Assembly (NCBI GenBank): GCA_003049465.1
Contig: PYSS01000047.1
Location: 124,001 to 188,000, forward strand
Length of the DNA stretch: 64,000 nucleotides
Origin: Magnaporthiopsis rhizophila
Lineage: Eukaryota > Ascomycota > Sordariomycetes > Magnaporthales > Magnaporthaceae
Direction of reading: 5' to 3'
Part shown: one piece after another, positions 11,832-22,144 of the stretch
Position numbering within the stretch: position 1 is the stretch's first letter
Layout: each line of letters opens with the position of its first letter
Notes under the pieces: model-generated
Told to the model about the DNA's origin: nothing
The model's database searches: none
The model's input: only the letters and a program-made list of their open reading frames with translations
Program-made: the position numbers and the translations under genes

Positions 11832-13622
11832 ATGCTGGAACCACTACCTCCGGATCCGTACAGGGCCCTCGACCTGCCCGGCAATGCCCCGACTGAAGTC
11901 ATCAAGAAGCGGTACCGAGAGCTGATCCTGAAATGCCACCCCGACAAGGTCCCCGAGTCTGAGAAGGCCGAGGCCACCAACCGCTTCGCTGCCGTCCAGA
12001 ACGCCTGGGAGATCCTGGGCGACGCGGGCAAGCGGGAGGGCTACCACAAGCTCGTCCAACAGCACAAATTGGCCGAAGAGCTGACGCGCCACCACCAGCC
12101 CTCGCGCGCCTCGGGAGGTTTCTACTCAAGTCCGCAGCCCGCTGCTGGCCAGTCGCCCCCGACCCCGCACTCCTTCCCATCCAGGGGTCCGACAAAGTCG
12201 AGCTACACGTACCGTGAGCCCCAGTCGACGAGCTACACGCGGCAGACGTCGCAGCAGACCGACTATTACGAGGAGTACCCTCGTGCCACGAGGGAGCATC
12301 GCAGGGGCAGTGGCTTCGACGATAGCTCCTCGCGGGAGCGCGAACGGGAGAGGACTAGGGAGCGGGAGAGGACTCGCGACCGGGAACGAGATCGCGATCG
12401 GGAACGTGAGCGTGACCGCGACCGAGAAAGAGACCGAGACAGAGATCGAGACCGAGACCGGGACCGAGACAGGGACCGAGAGCGCGAACGTGATCGCGAC
12501 CGGGATCCCGACCGTTACCGGGATTCCGATCGCTACCGTGAGCCGGAGCGGTACCGTGAGGACAGGGAGTGGGAGGAGCGGCGCGATAAGAAGATTGATA
12601 AGGACAAGCCAAAGAAGGAAAAAGATGGTCGAGACAAGAAGAAGAGGGATGAGGAGCTCGACAGGATAGAGAAGCAGAGGAAAGACGAAGAGAAGGCGGC
12701 CCGCAGGGAGGCGAGGAGGAAGGAGGAGAAGAAACAGCAGGAGGAGGAGGAGCGGCGGGCCAAGGAGAAGAGGAGACAACGGAAGGAGCAAGAGAAACGT
12801 GAGGAGGAAGAAAGGCAGAAAAGAGAGGCCGAGAGGAAACTCAAGAAGGACAAGGACAGGGCGGAGAAGGCACGTAAGGAGGTGTCAGTGTCGGTGGAGG
12901 AGGTCACAGACGATATGGGCGGCATGCAGATGCGGGGCAAGAAGGATCGATCGAGGGACCGGGACCGGGACCGAGACCGAGACCGGGACATGGCTCGCGA
13001 CGGCGGCGACCGCATCAAGGACCGGTCCTCGCGCGGGCGGCACAGCTCGGGCGGTGGCGGCTCGCCGCCATATATGGAGCAGGCGTCGTCGTACGAGGAG
13101 GAGAAGGCGGCCAAGAGCCGGGCGATGCTGGGCACAAAGTACGCGCAGCAGCTCGAGTTTGCCTTCAGCCAGGGCGCCGGCGGCCACAAGGCCCACCCGC
13201 CCAAGCTGAGCCGTGCTCACACGATGCAGCCCGATCTCGACACATCCTATATCACCCCGGCGAGCTCGTCCATGCGGAGCCCCAGCGGGCGGCAATACAA
13301 GCTGCCGCGGTCCGCGACGGTCGGCGTCGCCAGCATGGCGGCCGGGGGGAGCCACCACCACCACGGTCAGGGCCGGAGGGCGTCATACGACGAGTACCCG
13401 ACCGACGAACACGGCGGAACCTATGTCGACGTCCAGGGCTCGCCTTTCCGGTCCGCCAAGACAGTTAGGCACATCGACCCGATAACCGCGTCGACATCGT
13501 ACTACGGCGAGCCCGTCACGTCGAGCTATGGCGTCGATACGGCCAAGTATGGCGACTGGAGCGTGCCGTCGACGGAGAGCAGGAGGTACCGCAATGGCGC
13601 CACCTACTCGGGCGGGTACTGA
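11832..13622 (+). CDS. J-domain (DnaJ-like) protein with long Arg/Asp/Glu repeats
   Basis: A single exon of 596 aa. Residues about 8-75 form a J domain with HPD at 36-38 preceded by a basic helix (IKKRYREL), so the protein should stimulate an Hsp70 ATPase. Residues about 165-250 are a dipeptide-like RE/RD array encoded by a hexanucleotide-type repeat (about 12330-12560). A Lys/Glu-rich probable coiled coil follows to about residue 345, then a second RD cluster near 376-392. The C-terminus is low-complexity, rich in Ser/Gly/Tyr. RD/RE arrays are typical of nuclear RNA-processing factors, so a spliceosome-linked or nuclear J protein is a reasonable inference, but no RRM or other domain confirms it. 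The ATG at 11832 has AAG before it and begins directly before the J domain. Confidence 0.85.
   Translation: MLEPLPPDPYRALDLPGNAPTEVIKKRYRELILKCHPDKVPESEKAEATNRFAAVQNAWEILGDAGKREGYHKLVQQHKLAEELTRHHQPSRASGGFYSSPQPAAGQSPPTPHSFPSRGPTKSSYTYREPQSTSYTRQTSQQTDYYEEYPRATREHRRGSGFDDSSSRERERERTRERERTRDRERDRDRERERDRDRERDRDRDRDRDRDRDRDRERERDRDRDPDRYRDSDRYREPERYREDREWEERRDKKIDKDKPKKEKDGRDKKKRDEELDRIEKQRKDEEKAARREARRKEEKKQQEEEERRAKEKRRQRKEQEKREEEERQKREAERKLKKDKDRAEKARKEVSVSVEEVTDDMGGMQMRGKKDRSRDRDRDRDRDRDMARDGGDRIKDRSSRGRHSSGGGGSPPYMEQASSYEEEKAAKSRAMLGTKYAQQLEFAFSQGAGGHKAHPPKLSRAHTMQPDLDTSYITPASSSMRSPSGRQYKLPRSATVGVASMAAGGSHHHHGQGRRASYDEYPTDEHGGTYVDVQGSPFRSAKTVRHIDPITASTSYYGEPVTSSYGVDTAKYGDWSVPSTESRRYRNGATYSGGY
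12330..12560 (+). repeat. Degenerate hexanucleotide repeat encoding RE/RD array
   Basis: Tandem CGNGAN-type hexamers (such as CGAGAC and CGGGAC) inside the J-protein coding region encode alternating Arg-Asp and Arg-Glu. A short second block lies at about 12956-12988. Such arrays change length by slippage in steps of six, keeping the frame. Confidence 0.75.
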
Positions 13623-15531
13623 GCGGTGCCGTTCTGCCTGTCAGCTTGTCTGTCGCCCACGCATTATCTCCTCGCGACGGATGCCCTTTTTTCTTCTTTT
13701 TTCGTTTCCCATTTGCACTCCTGTCGAACCACAGTTACACTATGACGGCGCGCGGGTCTCTCTCATGGGTCGGCGTGGATAACTCCTTTTTCCCTTGTGG
13801 ATTTTTTTTTTCCCACCTTGTTCGTTTATCTCTCCTTTGGACGGAGTATACACCGGACGTGCCTTCTTTTTTCCATCTCCTTGCATCTTGTCCAGCCGGA
13901 TATCGTTTCGGGCGATCCTCATTCTTTGATCCATCCAGCTCCTTTGGGGTTCATTTTCCCTGGTCTGTTTTGTCATCTGCTTTCCTTTTTCTGTTTCTTT
14001 TTCTGTTTAGTAGCATCTGCCATCCTGCGGATACGGCTTACTGTATGACTTTATGTGAATCCGAATATCATCACACCCTCGACGAGAGTTATCCAAGTGC
14101 GAGAAAGTGATGATGGCAGAGCCGTCGTGGCATGTCGTGTGCCCCCCATGAGATGTGGTGCCGGTTGGGGGATGGAAGAAGCACTGAAAACGAGTGCCAG
14201 ATCGCGAGGCTTGATGGCACCGGGAGGTGTGTATGGGGAGAGGCAGGCGCTCTACTTTAAAACATGGCTTCCGCTAACATCAAAGATTTATAGATGGCTA
14301 CCTATGTAGATCATGGGCCTCGTCTGCCCTGTTTTTACACAACACTGGAGCCGGGCGGGCGGGCAGGCGGCTCCCTCTGATGCTCCAAGCCCTCCTTCCC
14401 CTGCCCGCCCTCGGTGAGATGATGGAACGACAAGAAACAAAAAGGGTGTCCTCGTGGGCAAGCTGCCTTGGCATGACCCTGTGGTCCCCATCTTTGCGCG
14501 ACCCTCCTTGCTTATGGTCGCCTCGGGCGGGCGCTGTTGCACTGTTGTGCTGTGTTTTCGTTGTACATAGTTTCCATGTCCAAGGCACAGAAAAAAAAAA
14601 AGCTTTCGCCCCGTACGTACCATACCGGCGGGGATATTATTGTGTGGCAAAAACAAGACGACCGAGAGAGGCACAGGAGAAGGTGAAGGAAGACGGAGAG
14701 AGGGAGAGGGGGAAAAAAAATTCGGAGGGAGGTAGAGGAGGGGCTTGCGGTCGGACGGACGGACGGCACCCCATCACCCGGGCCTGCCCTGCTTCGAACG
14801 GGCTTACACGAGGTGATCTGCGCCTTGGTCGTTTGCTCGGATGACAAACGGCCAACATGCAGCGGCGGGCAGCGTGTACTGTAAGCAGCCGAGTTGTCCC
14901 CACCGCGGAAAGGGGAAAAAAAAAAAAAAAAGAAAAAAGAGTGACGCGCAAGTGACCGCAGGTAAGACTTGGCCGATAGCGGAGTTTATTCGGACATTGG
15001 AATGTGGAAGTTCGGACGGAAATCAGGGATATGCCCGGCGCCTGGCTGGCTGGCTAACCTGGCCGTGCAGCTATCCGTGCTGCACCTCGGATCCCATGAC
15101 GTGCAACCACTGAAAAGTTCGGACTTGGGCGGTGACCTCATCTCGCAACAACACCCGAGACAGCATGTCTTTCATGGCAGGTGACATCAGCAAACCCTAG
15201 AGAGGCTGATTTACTACACCGTAGGTATTCTGTTACTTGAAGCAGTGCGTCTATTTTTGTGTGTCTATATACTTTAGGCATGCGCTGCACTAGCCTGGGG
15301 TAACGAGGGGTATTTGAAGTTGTCCAAGGAAATGCAAAGGATGAAGAGAGAGAAATAAAAAAAACAAAAAAAAAAAAAAAAAGAAAGCAGAGTGTCCGTC
15401 GGCGGGTATCTGTGAGCACTCTATCCAATCCTACAAGTAGTCGAAGTTTGTTTCTAAGGAGGAGGTCCTGAGACGGAATGTCTGTGTATGCGGCGACTGA
15501 TATAAAGTCGCTGCTAGAAAAATCGCTATTG
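13623..15531. other. Intergenic between J-protein and sterol acyltransferase genes
   Basis: A convergent intergenic region holding the 3' ends of both neighbours. T-rich stretches follow the J-protein stop (13686-13720, 13800-13820), and A-rich tracts occur at 14590-14600, 14917-14933 and 15358-15382. No coding motif or structured RNA seen. Confidence 0.55.
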
Positions 15532-17543
15532 TTATATGAGCACGTAGAGCGAGCAGATCTGTTCCAGTAAAATCCGCAATTGTCAGCTTTTTTTATCTCA
15601 TATCAGTATCGAAATAAGGGGAAAGGCACGGCAACCTACCAGGCTCAGGCCCAGAATCATGGAGCACCAGAAAAACACATTGTTGGCCGTGTGCTTGCCG
15701 CGGATCCAACGCGTCCGCTGCAGCGCAAAGATGGGGAGCTGCAGCATCTGGCACACGAAGCCATATCCGCGCAGCTTCTTGGTGATGCAGCCCATGACGA
15801 TCTCGTGGCCGACGGCGCTGATGAGGAACGTGATGAGCGTGGCGAACGGCTTTCCGATGTGCGGCCGGCTGGCGCTGTAGACGTGGCGGCGCAAAAAGGC
15901 GTAGACGGGGACGTTCCACTCGCGCGAGAACTCCATCCAGTCGGTGCTGTTCCACCAGTCGGCGTAAAAGTGGCGGTCGGCAAAGAGGGTGATCTCGGCG
16001 CACGCGCCCAGCACGTACTCGAAGATGACGAGGAAGACGAGCAGGAACGTCATCATGAAGGGGAACAGCAGCCATGATATGTTCTCGGCCAGGATCAGGA
16101 GCGTCTCCGACGCCGAGCCCGTGGCCGCCAGCCGGTGCGAAGACTCGATCAGCACCGGCAGGATGAATTCCTCGCTTACGATCGTCAGCAGGAAGATGCA
16201 GCCAAAAACGGCCACGATCTTGGAGATGAGCGACTGCCAGTCGATCTTTGCCGTGCGGGGGTACTCAAGCTCGTAGCACAGCGTCGGGCAGACCAGAAAG
16301 TCGAGGTAGTTGGTCCACGTCAGGTTGCGCGGGTACGTCGTGTTGCCCATGGGGCTGGTCAGCTCGCGCGCCAGGTCCTCGCGCAGCCGAAGCACGTCAT
16401 CGTCGTCTCCGTCCCCGTGCCAGTCGCCGCCCTCGCGCTTGTCCGCATCGCTGCTCAGCACCGGTGACGGACCGCTCGCGTCCGCCACCTTGGCCCCTTT
16501 GATCTTGACTTCCGCATCCTCAACCGCTACCGCATCGTCGATGCTCCGATAGGGGGCTGGGACGGTGGTGCGCTTGGGGCTCGCCACCTTGATCTCGCTG
16601 GGATACACGTAGGCGGGGGCTTTTGAGGCGGTCGAGGGGTGGTCGAGGGCGCGCAGACGCTTCTCAGTCTCGCACAGGTGACCGTTGTAGAACGAGTACG
16701 AGTGCATCTTCATCAGCAGCACCATGGTGTGCAGCAGGAAGAAGACCTGGGCGGTCCAGGTCCAGTCCAGCAGGAAAGGCACGGCGATCCAGAGGGACAG
16801 CCAGAGGACCTGGTAGACGCTCATGATGGCCATGCCACCACGGGCCCACGTCATCAGCGAGCCGGCGGGCGCGGCGCGGAAGACGCGGTGCAAGGGCAGC
16901 GAGATGGCCGTGGTGGAGACCATCAGGAAGTCGGCCAGGGCCAGCTCCCAGACCTTGACGGTGAACAACCCCCAGATCTGGACGCGCATGGGGTAGCCCG
17001 TGTCCTTGATGTTGCGCAGCATCGTGGTGATGGCCATGATAGCCAGCCCGATCCAGAACAGGTTGAAGAAGCCATGGAAGTCGCGGTAGTCGCTGTTGGG
17101 ATCAAGGTGCGAGAGGCGCGACTCGAAGTTGGTCGTCGGGAAGAGGCGCCGGCGCTGGGCGTCCTTGGTCTGGAGCTGGAGCTCACGGTGCTCGCGGCGC
17201 ACCTGCTTGCGCGCCGAGGAGAGGATCTTAACCGACGGCGGCGCATCGGCAGGAACGGGGGTGGATCGGCCACTGCTATATCGAGGGAAAGCAAGCAAGT
17301 ACCATTAGCGATGGTGGTCGGCAGGCCATGATGCGCAAAGCTTCGGCTTCGAAGGCGACTCCGGACATACCTAATGGTTGAGACATCGTCCTGGGGCGTT
17401 TCGAGGTGTGTGCCGTTGGACGAGGTGGTGCTTAGCTGAGACGGCTGCGAATGCACCGGCTTCCGTGGGCGTGGGCGGAGGACGTGGTCGTCGTCGTCTT
17501 GATCGTGGACACCGTTGGGAAGCTCTATGGACGTGGTAGCCAT
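15532..17543 (-). CDS. ARE2: Sterol O-acyltransferase (MBOAT family)
   Basis: Exons in transcript order are 17543-17371, 17275-15640 and 15558-15532, giving 611 aa. The enzyme transfers a fatty acyl group from acyl-CoA to ergosterol-type sterols, making steryl esters for lipid droplets in the ER membrane. MBOAT hallmarks are present: FYADWWN, and the GHE triad with catalytic His near residue 548 in a hydrophobic segment. Many membrane helices flank an acidic, Ser-rich loop (about residues 270-320). The length fits yeast Are1/Are2 (about 610-640 aa). The last exon is only 27 nt and supplies ICSLYVLI before TAA; without its intron (15559-15639) the frame would end in an unrelated tail. The N-terminal exon encodes a hydrophilic cytosolic segment. 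Are1 versus Are2 cannot be separated here, so the symbol is nominal. Confidence 0.88.
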
Positions 17544-18507
17544 GACGTCTCGTGTCGACAGACCCCGGGCCTGGCAAGCCGTCCGTCTTGCGCTAGTCTT
17601 AGGATGCGGGCCAGGCCGTGTCTTGTTGCTTGCCAATGCCGGCCTGGCGTCGATCCAATGGCTGAAACACGGCAGGCGATCGGGGCTGGTGGCTGGCGGC
17701 TGGCTCGGCTGCGCGCGACGAGGAAGGCAAGGGAAAGGAAAGGACGGGTAAAGACAGGACTGGTGATTACAAGATAGGAGATGAACAGGTTCCGCGCGGA
17801 TCTTTTGTCCTGCAAAAGCGTGGTGGTGTTGAATGGCGGCTCCTTGCCTCCAGCGTGCCCCCTATTTTTGCGGTGGCAGTTATTTCCGAGAGCATGGGTC
17901 CGGCCCTCGCATCCATCAGTGCCATCCCAACGTCACGTCAGCGAGAAGGCGAAGGCCGTTGTGCGAAAGCATCGCCTGTGGGTCGGTCTCGGGCTGGTGC
18001 GTCATTCCATCCTCGATGGCCCCGCACGGTACGCGTCCTTCCATTGAGGCTAACACTCAATTGGCAGCTGCATTCTCATCCTATCCGAGCCAGCATCTTC
18101 CAACAACCGTATCTCTTATGCCGAGGCTCCCGGCAGTGTATGTTCTTTGCGACAAACCCTCATAGCTGCCTCCACATCCCTTTTTCAGATAGGACGGCTG
18201 CCCTGCTCTGGAAAGGGATGATGCACATCACCTGCAGGGTGCAGATGCAGCAGCCCGCCCCAAATCCGTGCAGCTGTGCTCCTGTTTTGCTCCGCTGCTG
18301 CAACTGCCGGGGTCCGAAATGCCGCCGCCCCGGCGGAGACTCTTGCATGTCCATGTCTGCATATTCCCCCCCGGTGGCTCAGCTGTGGCGGGTTGTGGCG
18401 CCCGCGTCCATTTCCAACTGCGGGGCCCTGAGGCTTGCTCACACGCCTTTTCATTCGCGTGCCTCTTGCACACCGCGGGCGCTGTCCCTGCCCTCGAAAG
18501 CCGGGGC
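17544..18507. other. Divergent promoter region, sterol acyltransferase / guanylate kinase
   Basis: About 960 nt between the two divergent start codons. Frames run through from 17855 and 18268 on the plus strand, but they lack motifs before residue 1 of the kinase and look like open leader. Bidirectional promoter activity is expected from the layout; no specific operator was recognised. Confidence 0.5.
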
Positions 18508-19307
18508 ATGTCGAACGTATCGCGGGCCCTGCTCTGCCTCCCCGCCTCCAAGTCACTCCTTCGCTGCAGTCGTCCCGCGCTGCGCACAGGTCCTAGCAGT
18601 CTGCACCGCACCGCCCCGTCCTTCAGAATGGCCTCGTCGTCCTCCCCCGCCGACCGCCGCCCGCTGGTCATCTGCGGCCCTAGCGGCGTCGGCAAGGGCA
18701 CCCTGATCAAGATGCTCTTCCAGCGCCACCCAGACACCTTTACCCTCTCCGTCTCCCACACCACCCGCGCCCCGCGGCCCGGCGAGAAGGACGGCGTCGA
18801 CTATCACTACGTCACCAAGGAGGCCTTCAAGGAGCTGATCGAGCAGGACAAGTTTGTTGAGCAGTATGTGTCGTCCACCTCCCCCCTGTTATGCCCGTCA
18901 AAAGCCCCACCACCAGGCAACCCGCTGACCGTTTCTTTCTCCCTGCCCGCAGTGCCCAGTTCGGCAGCAACAACTACGGCACGAGCAAGGCCACCATCGA
19001 GGAGCAGACGGCCAAGGGCCAGGTCGTCGTCCTCGACATTGAGATGGAAGGCGTCAAGCAGGTCAAGAAGTCGAGCATCGAGGCCCGCTACGTCTTTGTC
19101 AGCCCGCCCTCGGAGGCCGAGCTCGAGAAGCGCCTGCGCGGCCGCGGTACTGAGTCCGAGGACAGCGTCCAGCAACGCCTGGCCAGGGCCAAGGAGGAGC
19201 TCGCCTGGTCCAAGGCAACCGAGTTCGACCGCGTCCTCGTCAACGACGACCTGGAGAAGACGTTTGCCGAGCTTGACGAGTTTGTCTACTCTGCGCCCAA
19301 GGCATGA
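18508..19307 (+). CDS. GUK1: Guanylate kinase, with possible mitochondrial presequence
   Basis: Exons 18508-18863 and 18953-19307. The enzyme phosphorylates GMP/dGMP to GDP/dGDP with ATP. The P-loop GPSGVGKG (residues 57-64), the GMP-binding block SVSHTTRAPRPGE and the lid-region Arg residues match the family. The junction codon restores VEHAQFG, conserved in guanylate kinases. From the ATG at 18628 (A at -3, G at +4) the protein has 196 aa, close to yeast Guk1 (187 aa). The upstream in-frame ATG at 18508 adds 40 residues rich in Arg, Ser, Ala and Leu with almost no acidic residues, resembling a mitochondrial targeting peptide. I annotate the longer form and note the shorter as the canonical cytosolic start. 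The intron is 18864-18952. Confidence 0.9.
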
Positions 19308-19855
19308 GATTTCGGAGATTTCAACGCAAGTTTTCCGCCAGCTTGGTTCAATAATGTCATTTCGAGATAAAATCTATGGTCAAAGACGATGTAGAAAAAA
19401 GAATAAACCAATAGACTCAGCGTTGGCTTTCCTCCTGCCCACCCTTACATCGACCTTTCTTTCACAAACTAAATCGTGACGGCATCTGGTGATGTTCGCT
19501 GAGGGCATGTGAATACTCAGCCGCCAGCCAAGAATAAAAGGCTTGCAGTTCAGGGAGGACGGAACGTTTGGCTCCATAAAAATGCACAACCCTTGGAGGC
19601 GCGGGCGCGGGCCCTGCAGCGACGGCTGTTTGGATCTGTAGCCGGACTTCCGACGTCAATTGGACTCGGGGCTGGCGTGTTTTCCGCAGCCTGTCAGTGC
19701 TTACTGACGGTCAGCATGAATACTCGAGGGAAGCAAAGAATCCCCGCGGCGACTAAATCCATCCAAGACCGGAAGCGGTAGCTCTCTGGTGCAGACCCTG
19801 CCTGGCGGAACAGAGCGTGTAAGAACCATCGCCTCGACTTACCGATCGCCGAAAC
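19308..19855. other. Intergenic, 3' of guanylate kinase
   Basis: A 3' flank with a more A/T-rich patch (19330-19480) suitable for 3'-end formation. No gene recognised. The decayed accessory island begins after this point. Confidence 0.5.
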
Positions 19856-20389
19856 ATGCCAGAAGCGAACAAGAAGGCGGCGGATGGTTCGGACGAGACC
19901 ACACTGCGCCCCAAAGCCATACCGCCCATCACCCGGGAACGTGATGCCGGAGTTCATCGACATGGTGGTCGGCGCGCGGCCCAGCAAGCGCATCTGGATA
20001 AGTATTTGCGCCGAATCCAGCGAGCGTGGCTAACGGGCCGGACCGTTCCTGGACCGGAACCTGCGCACGGGCTTGATGCAGCTCGACGTCTTGGGCGCCA
20101 TCGTCACGCTCGTGGACGGCGGCCACAACGCAACGCCCTGGACGACGCTCGACGCCAGCCGTGCCATCGCGGAGCCGCTGCATCAGTCGGCCGAGACGGG
20201 ACACCAGGTGGCGCGTGTGTCCAACTGCGCCAAGAGCACGCGGCAGATGTTGCACCTGGCCCGGGAGGCCCTGGGAGGCCGGCGACTGAAGCGTCGACTG
20301 TGCCGACTCCAAGGCCCTTGGATTCGGTCAAGGCCGGCAAGGTAGACGCCGTCGTGTTCGGGACCATGACCGTCTATGCCAACTCGTGA
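19856..20389 (+). pseudogene. Unrecognised coding remnant
   Basis: Pieces in different frames read like real protein: MPEFIDMVVGARPSKRIWIS near 19942-20001, a stretch from about 20073 with DVLGAIVTLVDGGHNATPW and SNCAKSTRQMLHLAREA, and KAGKVDAVVFGTMTVYANS ending at the TGA at 20387-20389. No family was recognised. Because the pieces sit in different frames without credible introns, a broken gene is the most economical view. Its 3' end converges on the tail of the WD40 remnant on the other strand. Confidence 0.3.
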
Positions 20390-20442
20390 CCCGAAAACGA
20401 CGCACCCGTGGGGCGGCAAGCGTGACAACGCGTCGTTCGGGA

Positions 20443-22130
20443 TCAAGGAGATGTCGAACGGGCAAGGTATATTCCTTCGCAAAAGCCCGAGCAATCCATA
20501 GTCCGTCCCTTATATATTCCCGTATCTACATCCCAAAGCCGGATCGTTTTATCGTTGGCAGCCGACGCGAACGCCCTGCCGTCCGGCGAAAAGGCGACGG
20601 CATTAGCGACACGACCGTGTCCTTGGAGTGTTTGCCGGAGGGCACCACTAGCCGCGTCCCAAAACCGGAGCATTCCGTAATCCGCTGCCGATGCGATCGT
20701 CCTACCGTCCGGCGAAAAGGCAACGGCGTAAGCAGGTCCTTGGAGCGTTTGCCGGAGGGCACCGCTAGCCGCGTTCCAAAGTCGGATCGGTCCGTCGCTC
20801 GACGCCGATACGATCGTCCCGCCGTCCGGCGAAAAGGCGACGGCGCCGACGTCATCGCCGCGTTCTCAGAGTATTTTCCGTGAGGCACCACTAGTCGCGC
20901 CCCAAAGCCGAACCGTTTTATCGTCCGATGCCGATGCGAGCGTCCTGCCGTCCGGCGAAAAGGCAGCGGCGCGGACGTCATCGCCATGTTTTCGGAGTGT
21001 TTGCTGGAGGGCACCGCTGGCCGCGTCCCAAAGCCGGACCGTTCTATCGTCCGATACCGACGCGAGCGTCCCACCGTCCGGCGAAAAGGCGATGCTGTAA
21101 ACGAGAACGTTATGTACCCGGAGCGTTTGCCGGAGCGTGCATATCGCAGCACCTTTTTCGAGCAGCAGCTGTACGACAGGTTTATGCCCCTCCTCAGCGG
21201 CCCATAGCAGCGGCGTCCGATCGCTGTTATCCCTCGAATCGATATCCACCCCGCTGGTGGAGAGAAGTAGTCGGACTACATCGACATGTCCCCCCTTGAA
21301 GCCGCCATCAACGGCGTCCATCCGTCCTTGTCCGCAACCGCCGCGTCGATACCTTGTCGAGCAGCAGCTTAACCACGTCGGCATGGCCATTTCCGGCAGC
21401 CCAATAAAGCGTCTGGACAACCGTCCTGCCGCAGTCGGTATGCCAGCGTTCATCGCACCGCCTTTGCGCCTCTGCGCGTATCTTCCCAGCCCCACCGCCT
21501 TCTCCCAGTATTCCTTCAAACGCCAGCATGAGATCTGGCTTGCTCCAGTGTCACCCGCAAATTGAGCGGCCCATTGCTGACACTTTCCCTTCCGGATGCT
21601 TTTTGCGCTATGCATTGAGGCTTCCCGGCCAGCTCTTCCAGTGAAGTCTTTCTGCCGCATATCACTACGCCGCACTGAGACTCCGTGCAGGCGCCCCGCT
21701 GTTCAAACTCGAGCACTATTACGAAATCCAAAGACCCTTCCTCGCTATGGCGGAATCGTGCCAATGCTCGATGTGTAGCACCATCTGATTCGATTGTCGG
21801 CGTGATCAGGGCCCCCTCTTTATCCCAGCAAGATCGAGGCACCACTTCAATCAAGCTCAGGTTGACTTGGGAAAATTCGTCATCATCGTAGAGCCAGAAC
21901 CGTCGATTCGCGTCCGGGGCCGGTTTGGCTTGGCTGTCGTTCCTGATGTGGATGAGCTTGGGCGAAGCGCTGGATGCAGTTTTCGGCAGCAGCACAGGAT
22001 GACACCCTTTTGGTCTAACATACTGGTCGGACGACCCCGACATTATCTTGGCAAGAGGAATCCCAATGACATGTTGCTTGTCGTGCTGGGGACCGCAACT
22101 CAGCAGCCCGATTGCATTGCCAGCGGACGT
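20443..22130 (-). pseudogene. HET-associated / ankyrin / WD40 (NLR-like) gene remnant
   Basis: Read on the minus strand. From about 22130 to 21530 comes a segment (AIGLLSCGPQHDK, SDQYVRPKG, LIEVVPRSCW) that resembles the beta-rich region following HET domains in fungal incompatibility proteins (from memory). Next are ankyrin repeats (YWAAGNGHADVVKLLLDK, then RTPLLWAAEEGHKPVVQLLLEKGA), then five WD40 units (AFSPDGRTLAS...DKTVRLW) ending at TGA 20443-20445. Lesions: a frame change near 21530, a shift near 21350, another at a G/C homopolymer near 21290, and an in-frame TGA at 20866-20868 inside the third WD40 unit. No HET or NACHT domain remains upstream; the sequence changes abruptly into the ankyrin remnant on the other strand. 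The parent was probably an allorecognition/innate-immunity-type protein (inference). Confidence 0.65.
20571..21090 (-). repeat. Tandem WD40-encoding repeat units
   Basis: The 14-mer GTCCGGCGAAAAGG (plus strand; encodes FSPDG on the minus strand) recurs exactly at 20581, 20707, 20824, 20950 and 21076, at spacings of 126, 117, 126 and 126 nt. 126 nt is one 42-residue WD40 blade; the 117-nt unit lacks three codons. The units are very alike at DNA level, as in fungal NLR repeat domains that recombine among themselves. Confidence 0.8.
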
Positions 22131-22144
22131 GGGGAGCAGCGGTA

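Noticed and set aside
16639..17331. 230-codon plus-strand frame
   Set aside because: Antisense to the sterol acyltransferase exon; charged and low-complexity without motifs.
18268..18507. Upstream in-frame extension of guanylate kinase from 18268
   Set aside because: Cys/Pro-rich, unlike kinase N-termini or a targeting peptide; more likely an untranslated leader that happens to be open.
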